NCBI GenBank assembly: GCA_022560025.1
Contig: JAFISE010000058.1
Coordinates: 1-64,000 of the forward strand
Origin: Stagonosporopsis chrysanthemi
Lineage: Eukaryota; Ascomycota; Dothideomycetes; Pleosporales; Didymellaceae
Direction of reading: 5' to 3'
Length of the DNA stretch: 64,000 nucleotides
The number at the start of each line of letters is the position of its first letter. The first letter of the stretch is position 1. The notes under the pieces are model-generated. The model saw nothing but the letters and a program-made list of their open reading frames with translations, had not been told where the DNA came from and did no database searches. The position numbers and the translations under genes were made by a program. Below, in pieces: positions 1 through 10,824 of this stretch.

Positions 1-564
1 TCCCATCGCGTTGTGTTGTTGTGGAGGTGTGAGGATAGGGGTGTTTTGGTGGTTCGGCGCATTGACTGAATCCGCGCATTGAGTGCACAGACACGGTACG
101 ACCCCGCATCTTTCATAACCCAATTCCTCGCACCCAAATCTTGACCTTACGGTCTAGGAGCACCAAAGATATACTTGCAGCCCCCTTCCTAATTTTTTGT
201 ATCATAGCTGTCGCAATACTTCTGTGCTTACAGGGTGCGGATGTCATCAAAGGTTTGAAGATGTATGGGCGAAGACACTCCATACTGACTCAAGCTCGTT
301 GTCTATCGCAACACATTGGCACATTCCAACAACATATCCCCTCGTACCTACAACGCCGCCCCTAGAACCTGGATAGATTGCGCGGATGTCTGATCGGCCT
401 TCCAGGCAGCGCGCCCGCGAAGCCTACGCATCGTGTGTCTCGCAAAGCAGCAACTTGCCCGTCGCAAGTACACTTGCACCCTGGATCTACAGCATTTTCT
501 CCAAACGTCGTGCGACATTTCGGCCTACGTAAGATCAGCACAGTCCACCAGAATCATGGTATAC
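1..564. other. Intergenic, 3' side of the metalloprotease gene
   Basis: No convincing coding potential was seen; open frames here are short and lack recognisable domains. The stretch holds the left copy of a ~50-bp imperfect direct repeat at 52-101 and presumably the 3' UTR of the minus-strand metalloprotease gene. Confidence 0.5.
52..101 (+). repeat. Imperfect direct repeat, left copy
   Basis: About 50 bp here align with 2410-2458 at roughly 85% identity. Most differences are C/T or G/A transitions. The unit itself contains two copies of a GCATTG-like core. The two copies bracket the metalloprotease gene. Confidence 0.7.
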
Positions 565-2058
565 TCACGATAATTCGCAACCACCCTTTGAAGTGAACGG
601 TGTATTCCATGCTTGGTCATCTCCACCAATGTATTGACATGTAATCCTGGGAACTCCATTCTCGTCTCGGCTGTTTTCGTCCACCTTGCAGTTGTCCGGA
701 ACTGCGTCTGAAGTCGGAACATCATTTTCGTTTGTCGGTAGGTCATCCATTTGTATGCCAATATTTGGGTCTTTAGTAGCTGGCTCGGTTCCAGGAACGA
801 CCTCATCTTGTCTAGTTTGCAACTGCGCTTTTCTCAGCTCATTGTGCGGCGCTGTATGCCAGGTCCAAGTTTTATCGAACCAGTGGTACATGAAAAACCA
901 TGCGTAGCCGTCAGCTGTAGCTGTATCAGTGATTCGGGACCTTCAATGTGGAAGCATTGTACCTACCATTCGAGACAACCTTGCGATTAGGTTGACCTCC
1001 GGTAGTGGTTATCCATTTGCGTGCAAAACCACGGCATCTTGATTCTCCGTAGATTGGCTCAACAGGTCCACGGTCCCAGAGCTCACCTTTGAGGTCTTCA
1101 ACTGTGTCGCGTCAGCCCTTCGCCGCAGGTATGTTTTATATACAAGTACATACTCTTACCAGGCTTGAACTTCATCATGCCCACATGCATGTACTCATGA
1201 ATAATGACGCGTTCGTAAGTGTCAAGCGTGGTAATATCGATAGGTGACTTTTCCCTTCCGTTAGTTATCTCTTCGAGGTATCGTAGCCTGTCTGTCTCGA
1301 AGAACATTGGGCAAAATGCAATGGTCCAAGCCTCGACTGGTTTTGTTAGCACATAATTGTCTCTAACATCAGAGAGTCATGTGTACTTACATTCGGACTT
1401 GTTCGGTTCCATAGTCCATGCCGCCTTGAGTAGGTTAGCTCTTCACTTTTGTCGATAGTACGAGCAACAAGCTGCAGAATTTTGACTTACGCGCCCCTGT
1501 CGCAGTGCGCCTGACCGTCTTTATGGGTTGCTGGTTTGCATGTGTAGTGCACTTTGTACAGCGAACTTGTTTTGGTTAGGTGTCCTTTCTTCGGACAATC
1601 TATGACCTGGAGGATGTTATCTTTCAAAATTGGTAAGTAGTGTAATCCTCTGGAACTCAGTAGAAATACTGACGTTGGATCTGAGCCGCAACTGATAAGA
1701 ATTCCGCACCACTCTTGTACCAAAGCGGATAGTCACCAAAATAGCGATTCCATGCTGCCGAATAAGGGTACATATCATTATCCGCTACTTCTCTCAGCAT
1801 CCACTGTGCTGCGCGCGTCGAAGATATGATTTTATCGAGTTGGTCTGAGGAGCAATCTTTGAAAGCATGATCCCAGTAGATACCTTTGAACTCAGCCGAA
1901 AGATCCGCAATCTTCCAATCCCAGGCTCTTAGAGTAATCACATTCAAAGCAGGGCTGACCACACTTGTGTCTGTGGATGTGTCGTAGGATGATATGGGAG
2001 ACGCCAAGCCGTCGGTGAAAATGGAGAAGAGGACAAGAGTAGGTAAAAGCAGAGACAT
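565..2058 (-). CDS. Secreted HExxH zinc metalloprotease (aspzincin / lysine-specific endopeptidase-like)
   Basis: I rebuilt six exons on the minus strand: 1674-2058, 1491-1620, 1391-1440, 1160-1336, 967-1101 and 565-920. All phases agree and give 410 residues. The first ~19 residues are a signal peptide (MSLLLPTLVLFSIFTDGLAS). The zinc site is HEYMH (HExxH) in exon 4. Downstream are PIYGESRCRGFAR and a NATADGYAWFF segment that resembles the 'NAD-Y' region near the third ligand of M35/aspzincin peptidases, which is family knowledge. Cysteines are frequent, as expected of an extracellular protein. The last ~75 residues are polar and unassigned. The exon 2-3 acceptor (AAG, intron 1441-1490) was chosen because only it keeps frame into exon 4. 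The protease class is inferred from the motif and the exact substrate is unknown. Confidence 0.75.
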
Positions 2059-2526
2059 AGTCGAATAAAATAATAGAGTGAACTAGATCAACTGGTGGAA
2101 GGATCAAGAGCAGCGTCCTGTTGAACATCACATTTCGGTCAGAGACATCACTTCTTATATCCAAGGTAACAATCATGTCATGCAAATCTGACTGCTTAGC
2201 ACGCAAAATGAGGGTGTACAGTACGGACAAAAACGAACTATGAGAGAGGCACAGTCAAATAAATCAGCCTGTTTTTTCAACCTGGACCTTGTAGCGCTAA
2301 GGTACTTCTATTATCGTGTGCGACAGGACCAAAGTCTTTGCTCCGAGCTATAGGCGATTCGACAGGAATCATCGGTAACAAACCGAATGTCTTGTATGTA
2401 GCTCAAACAGTTCGTGCATTGGTTGAATCCGTGCATTGGGTGCACGGACACTGTACGTCCGCTTGGTAGGCTCGCGCTATAACAGCATCCTAACAACACA
2501 CTTTCGCAAGATGATATTGCCAGAAA
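2059..2526. other. Divergent intergenic region
   Basis: This lies between the start codons of two divergent secretory-pathway genes, the metalloprotease (minus) and the HDEL protein (plus). It carries the right copy of the ~50-bp repeat at 2410-2458, only 68 bp before the plus-strand start. No gene was seen. Confidence 0.5.
2410..2458 (+). repeat. Imperfect direct repeat, right copy
   Basis: Partner of 52-101. Shared words include TGAATCCG, GCATTG and GTGCAC at the same spacing. It lies in the promoter of the HDEL protein gene. Confidence 0.7.
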
Positions 2527-3562
2527 ATGGCCTTTCTTGGATTCTGTTTATGCATTGCTCTTTTTGCTCCCCCCGGGCTGAGCAGCATGATCAACGCGCT
2601 TGAGAGTCCGTTCGCTCTAGCTTTCACACCTACCACTGTCATTGCGTCAAGGTTCAATGCCGCCAGGTCAATTGAACGTACAAAAATTTATCTAGGAAAG
2701 GACTATCATGATATCTATCTAGATGCCGTACATCATTTCGGAACGCTTGGCGACGAAGAGTGGAGCACCGACACAACCAAGGCACAATCAATATTCCGTA
2801 CCGCTGTCACACCAATGACAGAATACCTGGTGAAAACCCATGGCCAAAAGCCTGATTATGCTGCATTTTTCTTTCCTTCTGTCTTTAGCTTTGCAACCAG
2901 GAGTGCCGCCGTCGACGGCATACTTGGGGAATACGGCGAGCGACCAATCAAGGACGGCAAAGCTGTGCAAGCAGCCTGGCAAAGCTACAGTTTTCTTGAA
3001 GGAAAGGATCTTGGAAGAACACCAGAAGAGTGCAACGATGAAGGCCCCACGAACCACATCATTGTACTCGAGTACGAAAAAGACCACCTCCTGGTTTCGT
3101 TCCATGAGGTCTCTTTCGAACTGCACGTGTGCTATCTTGCGCAGAAGGAATCCTGCTTGGAATGCGGCGAACGATCCCGAGAGGTTAGTACATGCTGTAA
3201 AGTTGGCGGTGCCCGAAGTCTAAGACAATCTCCAGGAAATTGGCGACGATGCATATCGAACGCGAGTCAGCAATTTCCTGACAGCGTTCGTTGAACCAAT
3301 CCTTCTGGCACATGATCGTGAAAGCATCCGAGCGATCGTTGTATTTGGCGAAGCATCCCCGATGTGGGCGACCGAGCTTGGACAGATGATGCAGCGTGCA
3401 GTCGGATCGGAGTCGGTGAAGGTCATGACTGCAATCGAACCGTCTGAAGTGGTTCCTAATGGCGCGGCCGTGTGGGCACGTCTAGTTCAGAGAGAGCCAC
3501 GTAGTTTCCAAGCTTACAGTGGAAATAGGCTGGATTACGACACGCACCATGACGAGCTTTAA
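2527..3562 (+). CDS. Hsp70/actin-fold-like secretory protein with C-terminal HDEL
   Basis: Two exons, 2527-3183 and 3236-3562, are joined at a 52-nt intron (GTTAGT...CCAG) in phase 0 and give 328 residues. The N-terminus (MAFLGFCLCIALFAPPGLSS) looks like a signal peptide and the protein ends in HDEL, the yeast-type ER retrieval signal. The stretch KPDYAAFFFPSVFSFATRSA resembles the Hsp70 'P-x-F---R-A' segment, HIIVLEYEKDHLL occupies the phosphate-2 position, and AIVVFGEASPMW the adenosine-loop position of actin/Hsp70 ATPases. These are weak matches made by eye. The classic N-terminal GIDLGTT phosphate-1 loop and the substrate-binding domain are absent, so this is not an ordinary BiP. An ER-lumenal role is inferred from the two termini and activity is unknown. 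Confidence 0.6.
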
Positions 3563-3689
3563 GACCTCGGGGTCAGAGGCCCCTCGCACACGCAAAAAGT
3601 TCACAATCATCAGATCTTTGAGTGTAGTCCAAATGTTCCGACATGCACACAATGTCATACTTGCTGGAATTATGCCCGTGTGATAGAGC

Positions 3690-4988
3690 TCACTTGTAAC
3701 TGCCACCAACTGGGCCCTTGAGACCGAAGCAGTTGGCAAAGTACGTGACTGTGGCCGACCAATCACTAAATAACCCTTTGATGCCGACTTGATTAACCAG
3801 AACATCCAAAACCTCAAAGTACTGTCCATCGTAGTACGTCACATTTGCGATGCTCTCAAAGTAGTACTCATCACGGCTCTTGACTGTTGCAAGAGGTCCT
3901 GAGCGTTCATATGTCCAGGCAATGATGTCAAGACCGGCAGCCTTGACTGCATTAGCATATGTAGAAGGCACGATAGTTTTGTTCTCGCCGACAGTGAGGA
4001 GCATGGGAAGAGAAGGGCCAATGATGTTGATACCAGCCTCCTTGGCGATAGTAAGATTGGACGTGCCGGCTGCGATATCCTCTGCGGTGTCATATTCGAC
4101 AAGGTAGATAGCTTGCTTGCCGAAGTCGTGATCGTACTTGAGCCAGAACACGATGTCATCGTATGTGAAAGATTGTGGCCAGATACGGCTGTAGTCGATA
4201 GACTTGTTGCGGAAAGCATCAACCATGTCTTGGGCGTATTGCTGCTGAGTATAGCCCTTGAAAGGCATAGGGACCTCAGCAGGTGGGGTCTTGAGCTCAG
4301 GAGTAAAGTTGCGATAACCAGGATACTCGTTGACGAGGTCAATATACTCGTTCAATGTCAAAACCTTGCCGCAGGTATCGTAGAGCTCCGTTCGCCAGGT
4401 CGGGGTCCCTTGCTGGTAGTCCTGAGGGGTACGAGCAGAAGCATTGAAGCCATCTTGCTTGCCGCAAAGAGTGCTATACTCAGCGATGGTGATGTCTGAA
4501 GTGCAACAAAGGGCTTTAGCAGGCGCTGTCGCATTCGCTGGAGTGAACGGTGTAGTACACTTCTTCGCTAGTTCAGGACGGAGGAGGATGTCGGTGGTCG
4601 TGTGCAGATCGCAAAGCGAATGGCGGCAGACAAGTCCACGATCACCAGTAAAAGAGACATCACACTCCAAAATGCCAGCACCCATGCGAGCTCCTGCGTC
4701 TTCAGATTGCCTTGTCTCTTCCGGAAACTGAAGAGTACCGCCACCACGGTGGCCAATGGAGAACTGATTGATGCTGACTTGCTTATTCTCGCAGGATTGA
4801 AGTTTCTGCTTCAGCGGTCCGTCGGTCATATTGTTGATGATATAATAAGGACGGGACCCTAACGAGACAAGGTAGCTGTCGTTCTTGTTTGTGTGGCCAT
4901 GGTGCTCGGCATTGTCGGTGGCATAAGGCCTGCTTGTGGGAGCAGCAATGGCAGCAGTAGCCAATGCAAGAGTCAGAAGGGAAATCAT
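3690..4988 (-). CDS. Secreted glycerophosphodiester phosphodiesterase family protein
   Basis: A single-exon protein of 432 residues. I chose the ATG at 4986-4988 because it opens a good signal peptide (MISLLTLALATAAIAAP); the frame stays open upstream. The GDPD core is visible: IGHRGGG near residue 80 (catalytic HRG), ECDV near 108-111 (metal-binding E and D) and RHSLCDLH near 122-129. Later TPELK and IAWTYE segments fit the TIM-barrel family. Seven or more N-x-S/T sites and paired cysteines fit an extracellular or wall-associated enzyme. GDPDs cleave glycerophosphodiesters to glycerol-3-phosphate and an alcohol. The substrate here is not evident. Length fits fungal secreted GDPDs. Confidence 0.85.
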   Translation of the reverse strand: MISLLTLALATAAIAAPTSRPYATDNAEHHGHTNKNDSYLVSLGSRPYYIINNMTDGPLKQKLQSCENKQVSINQFSIGHRGGGTLQFPEETRQSEDAGARMGAGILECDVSFTGDRGLVCRHSLCDLHTTTDILLRPELAKKCTTPFTPANATAPAKALCCTSDITIAEYSTLCGKQDGFNASARTPQDYQQGTPTWRTELYDTCGKVLTLNEYIDLVNEYPGYRNFTPELKTPPAEVPMPFKGYTQQQYAQDMVDAFRNKSIDYSRIWPQSFTYDDIVFWLKYDHDFGKQAIYLVEYDTAEDIAAGTSNLTIAKEAGINIIGPSLPMLLTVGENKTIVPSTYANAVKAAGLDIIAWTYERSGPLATVKSRDEYYFESIANVTYYDGQYFEVLDVLVNQVGIKGLFSDWSATVTYFANCFGLKGPVGGSYK

Positions 4989-5962
4989 TTCCGCCGGATG
5001 ACTGTCAGACCTGTCACTTGGGAAGAGAAAAAAGTGTGCAAACCCGCTCAGACTCAATTGCGAACGGACTGCACTTTATACGGCAGCTTAGACGGCCGCT
5101 TGTCATGTTTGGTCCGATTGACGCCCCGTTCATTGCAAGAGCTAGCAGTGGGGCGCAGGAACTCAAGGCATGAGAGCCAAGCAATGATCCCACGCGCCGG
5201 GGGTGAAGGATGATGCTTAGAGGATTTCCGGCGGAACGTACGGGATACGAGGCTTGTCTAGTTCAAGCATGTTCGTCCAGGCTCTTGGCCGTCTTGGGGT
5301 GCAGAATGGGGACCCGGTGCCGCTATTGCAGAGATCTAAACGCTTGGGTGGTTGGTCGTTGTTGATAAGAGTTGCGCCGAGCCAATGGAAGGAGCATGTG
5401 TGATCGTACCGGCGAAGCTGTTTGGAGACTACTGCGGTACGTCACTCTCGTACGTTGACGGCGCATGCAAGCCGACAGCCATGGACGCTATAGGCGAGAT
5501 TTCAAAAGCTAAATGACCAATGCAACAGACAGTCATGTCGGAAGTCGTATCTTGAATTACCAAATTTCCGGGAATGACGTTGGAAGGCTTTTTGAGTGGG
5601 GCAGTCCTACAGAACCAGGCTAATTGGTCAGTCTGCCAGCGCAAAATCCTCCTTACCGAACAGCAATTATCTAGGTACCTTTTGTAAGAGAAAACTAAAT
5701 GTTGCAGAAGCCAGGCATCAACAATCTACAGATGAAAGGATTTCATGGTCGCTCAAGTTGGCCGTACCTTATGATCTGAAAGAGATGATACGGACGCTAC
5801 TGGGATGCCCGCTTCTCGGCAACCGGTGTGCAAGATCCACACGGCTCAGACATCTTGGGTGATCGCCTGAAGCCACGGGATGTGACCTTTGAGAGGCTTT
5901 CTTCTTTCTACAACGCGTAAATTCACACTGCATAGCAACACTCAAAGATTCAAAGAGCAACA
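4989..5962. other. Intergenic, divergent promoter region
   Basis: This lies between the GDPD gene (minus) and the hydrolase gene (plus). It has only short unsupported frames; no repeats, RNA genes or domains were recognised. Confidence 0.5.
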
Positions 5963-6868
5963 ATGCCATCCTCCACGATACCCCTCACCGTTACTCACCT
6001 CGGCGATATCAAGGTCGGCTATCGCCTGAGTAACAATGCCATCGACCCGGCCAAACCTACGCTGGTCTGCATAAACTCCATGTGCATGACTACGGCCCTC
6101 TTCGACGCTCAGTTCAACGACACAGGCCTTGCCAATGCCATGAACATCCTAGCCATTGAGCCTCTTGGCCACGGATCAACCAGCTTTCCCACCAAGGTCA
6201 GCCACTTCACATACTGGGATACCGCGAGTGTCGCTTTGGAAGTCATGACCGCCTTGGAGGTCGATAAGGCTTTCATCCTTGGCACAAGCCAGGGTGGGTG
6301 GATGATCGTCCGCATGGCCCTCCTTGCGCCTGAACGCGTTCTTGGACTCTTGCCATTGGGAACAAGCATGGATGCAGAGACGCCCGAGTCACGGGAGAAG
6401 GGTTGCTGGAATCCCGTGCCTCTACTCAACCCTTTCGCACAGAAGTGGACGAGCGCCGAAGCCACTCCGGAGTTTGAAATTGACGACCAGTGGTGTGGCA
6501 TGGTCGCCAGTTTTGGATTTGGTTCACATACCACCGATGAATCGACGGACTTTTGGACGAAGGTGCTGAAAGAGACATATGCGGGTGATGAGGGGCGCAA
6601 GAAGGCAAGGATGGCTGTTTTGTGCTTGATGTCGCGCGACTCGCTGACGTTACGTCTGGGCGATATTACTTGTCCCGTGCACTGGCTACAAGGGACAGAA
6701 GACGCGCCGTATGGTTGTCAGGTACAGCACGAGCAGATCGAGCTGTTCACAGGAAGTAAGGACAAGAAACTCAGCATCGTGGATGGTGGTGCGCATTACC
6801 TAAACGCAACAAACCCTGAAGAGGTAAATAAGGCAGTTCTGGAGATGATCAAGAAACATGCTGCGTAG
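5963..6868 (+). CDS. Alpha/beta hydrolase fold protein
   Basis: An intronless gene of 301 residues with no signal peptide, so probably cytosolic. The fold is shown by the oxyanion-side segment TLVCINSMC near residue 33, the turn EPLGHGSTSFP near 66-76, the nucleophile elbow GTSQGG with Ser109, a late strand and acid HWLQGTEDAPYG, and the catalytic histidine in GGAHYLNATNP near the C-terminus. The arrangement is that of small-molecule hydrolases, lactonases or esterases of the AB_hydrolase_1 type. The substrate cannot be read from sequence. The start lies in an A-rich context (caacaATGCC). Confidence 0.85.
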   Translation: MPSSTIPLTVTHLGDIKVGYRLSNNAIDPAKPTLVCINSMCMTTALFDAQFNDTGLANAMNILAIEPLGHGSTSFPTKVSHFTYWDTASVALEVMTALEVDKAFILGTSQGGWMIVRMALLAPERVLGLLPLGTSMDAETPESREKGCWNPVPLLNPFAQKWTSAEATPEFEIDDQWCGMVASFGFGSHTTDESTDFWTKVLKETYAGDEGRKKARMAVLCLMSRDSLTLRLGDITCPVHWLQGTEDAPYGCQVQHEQIELFTGSKDKKLSIVDGGAHYLNATNPEEVNKAVLEMIKKHAA

Positions 6869-7154
6869 TCTTGTAGACAAACTATAACAAGCTGATGTTG
6901 ACTTAAGGATGATCATCCAGCGAGCCAACGAAGGATCACGACCTGTTCAGACGTTTCCTTATCGGTGTACTTGCGTGAAGATCGAGCCATACAAGCGCAT
7001 CTTTGCAGTTCATTGGCTGCTCTTGAACAGGCTCGAATCCTACAACAGCGCCAAGTGTCAGCCTGTAGGGTGCATCAAGAGGCGCAGCAAGCAGCCCCGC
7101 ATCGTCATCCTCTTTACGACACCTCCTCCTTGCAACGTACACATTGTCAAGATC

Positions 7155-10100
7155 ATGGCCTCGTCTAACATGCGGAAACGAGACCGCCTCCGTGCCAAAT
7201 TCACAAGAGTACCACCACCTGCGCAACAACTGTCGGCTGTTCTGGCCCCATTTTCATCGTCCCAGAGCAGCCCGCCTGCATCGAGTACAGCCTCGTTGGC
7301 AATAAGAACTTCGTCTGCTCAGACCTCACCTTCATCGTCCCAGCTACCAACTGTTGCATTGAGCATAGCCTTGCCGGTAGTGACAACGTCACATAGTCTG
7401 GTTCTAGAAAAAGCTCTCGAGAAAACACTGGAGGAGATTCCGCACTCTGAGAAAGCAGCGTTCATGCAGGCCTCAAAGGCTATTGATCAACAAAACCTAC
7501 TCGACCATATTCGGAAGTACGACGCAACGCACAAGGAAGAGTCTGTTTTCAGACCTCACGCTGAGCGCCTCTCCAAGTTTCTCGGTTTGCTCAACAGGTT
7601 CATGAGTGGTGTCGCAATTGGCATTCAGGCCAGCCCCGAAATTTCGTCTCTGGTGGTGGGCTCAGTTAGGGTTGTTATAGACCTGGCGCTGAAATCCGTG
7701 GTTTTCTTCAGCAAGCTGACAGACATGATCTGCTCTTTCGAAGACTATCTAGGCCCTCTTGCCAAGTATGCTGATTCAGCAGACATTGATCTTATCAAGG
7801 GCCCGGTGATTGAAGCATACGCGAACGTGCTCAAGTTTGGCTGGAAGGCACGACGCGTCTTTGTCGACACCAATGGCAATCAGAGGAAATGGACTTCTCT
7901 CAGAACATTCATGCGCCAGCAGTGGGAGCCATTTGAAGCGGAGTTTGCGACCGTAAAGGAAGATCTGAAGCACCAACTCGACGTACTGCTCCATGCTACT
8001 CAGTCACTGCATTATGATCATTCCAGGAAGGCTGAAGAGACAAGACGTCGTCAAGAAGCGAGTACGACCATTCATTCTAACCTTGTGTATAGCCACGCCG
8101 TTAACGCATACGCAGGAAAAGAAAGGTCGGCATTTCTCACTTGGGTGTCGAGTATTGATTTCGAACAGACTCACGTAACCACGTTTGCGAAGAAGCATGA
8201 GAACACGTGCGACTGGCTGATTCGAGCACCAAAATACCAGCAGTGGTTGAGCAGCATCACTTCGGCCTTGCTGTGGTGCAATGGGAAACGTAAGTCATAC
8301 TAGTTCGACTTGGAGCCGTACCCTGACACACTTGCAGCTGGGATCGGCAAATCTGTGCTTGCGTGAGTAAAAACACGGATTGTCCTAGAATGTAGAACGG
8401 TTCTAAAGCCACTGAATAGGTCCAATGTTATTGAAGACATCACGGCACGAGTAGCCTTGCGAGAAGATATAGGTCTCTGCTTCGCCTACTACAACTACCG
8501 AGATGCTCAACTGAAAGAACCTCACCTCGTTATAACTGCTTTGATCAAGCAACTCTGTAGAAGGAGAAAACATCTGCCTCGAGAGTTACTCCAGACGAAA
8601 GAAGATGCCTTGTCTCCATCTTTGATAGGCACACAGGAAAGGTTCCTCTCCGTCGTAGAAGATCTCTCTCAGGTATACGTGGTGTTTGACGCTCTCGATG
8701 AATGTCCGTTGCAAGAGCGAGCAGCCATCATTGGATTCATCAGTGGTATTGTGACAGCACAGATCAGTTGCCAGGTGAAAGTGTTTGTCACTAGTCGGCG
8801 TGAGATGGATATCATCGAGGCCTTTGAATCCAAGCGCGTACCTACCATTCAGATACGGACCGAAAATGTCACTGCGGATATACGAAAGTTCGCCCGCGGC
8901 CGAGTTGAAGGACTTCAAGTCGGGGAGCATGGAAAGAGACTCTACGTTACCGATGATAGCCTCAAAGAACTGATTATTCAGACGCTTGCTGAGAAAGCAG
9001 AAGGCATGTAAGTTGTTGCGAGCGGTTTTAACACAAGTCTTTGCTGCGAGATATCAGAACTGACGCTTGTATAGGTTTCTTTGGGTCGACCTTCAGCTGG
9101 ACAGTCTTTGCCAAGCTAGCAAGGCTCACAATGATCGTGTGGTCGAAACTGCACTCAAGGCTCTACCCCAAGGATTATCGGACACTTACATACGAATTTT
9201 TGAGCGTATTGAAGCCCAGCCTTCATATATGAGGGACCTTGCACTCAACTGTCTAGCCTGGACAGTCTATGCTCGGCGGCCGCTTAAGACCAAGGAACTG
9301 CAATGTGCGCTTGCGGTTAATGTGGATTGCTCAGATATGGATAATCTAAAGACTAAGGTCCCGGAAGTGGAAGTGATCCTTGAGGCTTGTGGAAACCTGC
9401 TGGAAGCTACCGATTACGGGCTTCGGCCGATCCACTACACCGTGCAAGAGTTCCTGACAGATGTTGTTCAGGGGCTGCCAGAACACAGCCTTCGAGCGCA
9501 GCTTTTTGACTCAAACGCCATGCACAGACGATTGAGCTTAGTTTGTTTCATGTACATCCAACTTATGGCACTCGACAAACCTGCCGTAGACTCTTGGGAT
9601 CTTTTTCGTCGAGTCGCCATCGATTGCTTCGCTGTATATGCATGTTGCACCTGTGCTCATCATGTTTTCAACTGCGAACATCCCCCCTTCGACGTTACGG
9701 ATCGGTTGGATATATTTCTGCAGCAAGAATGTCCGTCTCTCGCCGCCATCCTGCAGATCATGCTGTTAGATGATGACACTGATCGCGAGAATGTCAGGGC
9801 TCGCTTCAATCCCATGAAATTTCTCGTAATTCCTAGTACAGTGGTGTACAGCACCAGTCTCTTCAACATATCTACTGTAAGGCAAAAGTGGGTCGACCAG
9901 ACACCTCCAAGATACGCTCTACATCTGGCAGCCTCTGCAGGACTTACAGATGCCGTCAATCGGCTTCCTGATGTAGGGTGCGATGTTGATGAAAACGACG
10001 GGACAGGAAGCACGCCTCTTTATTATGCGTGCTTGAATGGCAACCTAGACAGTGCTCGGGCATTGATTAGCAAAAACGCCAAAGTTGACGCAAGCAGTGG

Positions 10101-10824
10101 ATTTTACGGCAGCGCATTGCAGGCAGCTTCATCAGAAGGCAACGAGCAGATAGTCAAGATGCTGCTTGACCATGAGGCCGACGTCAACGCACAGGGTGGA
10201 TACTTTGGCAACGCACTGCAGGCAGCTTCATCAGAAGGCAACGAGCAGATAGTCAAGATGCTGCTTGACCATGGGGCCGACGTTAACGCACAGGGTGGAC
10301 ACTTTGGCAACGCACTGCATGCAGCTTCACAGGATGGCAACGAGCAGGTAGTCAAGATACTGCTTGACCATGAGGCCGACGTTAACGCACAGGGTGGAGA
10401 GTATGGTAACGCACTGCAGGCAGCTTCACGGGATGGCAACGAGCAGGTAGTCAAGATACTGCTTGACCATGGGGCCGACGTCAACGCACAGGGTGGAGAG
10501 TATGGCAACGCACTGCAGGCAGCTTCGTACTATGGCAACGAGCAGGTAGTCAAGATGCTGCTTGACCATGAGGCTGACGTCAACGCACAGGGTGGATACT
10601 TTGGTAACGCACTGCAGGCAGCTTCACAGGATGGCAACGAGCAGGTAGTCAAGATACTGCTTGACCATGAGGCAGACGTCAACGCACAGGGTGGAGAGTA
10701 TGGCAACGCACTGCAGGCAGCTTCACGGGATGGCAACGAGCAGGTAGTCAAGATGCTGCTCGATGCTGGTGCTCAGCGGACAAACGAGCTCGAAGATTCT
10801 GACGAGTCTGATGCGTCAGATTAG
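7155..10824 (+). CDS. NOD-like receptor (NACHT-type STAND ATPase with ankyrin repeats)
   Basis: Four exons, 7155-8289, 8338-8362, 8420-9007 and 9075-10824, keep frame and give 1165 residues. The open frame extends upstream to 6909, but the ATG at 7155 starts the plausible protein. Order: a Ser/Pro/Thr-rich leader (to ~95); a helical N-terminal domain like those of fungal STAND proteins (DUF7708-like, ~100-320); the NACHT domain with Walker A GKPGIGKS read across exons 1-2, Walker B VYVVFDALDECP, sensor-like VFVTSRRE and the motif GMFLWVDLQLDSL; a winged-helix-like segment; two degenerate ankyrin repeats; and seven near-identical 33-residue ankyrin repeats (10099-10771). By family knowledge such proteins act in non-self recognition and heterokaryon incompatibility. 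The ligand is unknown. The gene looks intact. Confidence 0.85.
10099..10771 (+). repeat. Seven-copy 99-bp tandem repeat encoding ankyrin units
   Basis: Units of 33 codons share GNEQ-VVK, LLDH-ADVNAQGG and GNALQAAS. Differences fall at a few codons: YF/HF/EY before GNAL; SE/QD/RD/YY after AAS; I/V; M/I; and E/G after LLDH. The DNA is nearly identical between units. The last unit decays after LLDAGAQ. Confidence 0.95.

Noticed and set aside
10104..10751. Antisense frames with repeated Cys/Ser/Leu-rich units across the ankyrin array
   Set aside because: They only mirror the 99-bp repeat on the other strand; the sense frame has the ankyrin consensus.
10099..10771. RIP mutation of the ankyrin repeats
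   Set aside because: The units are nearly identical and keep the frame, so there is no sign of RIP damage.
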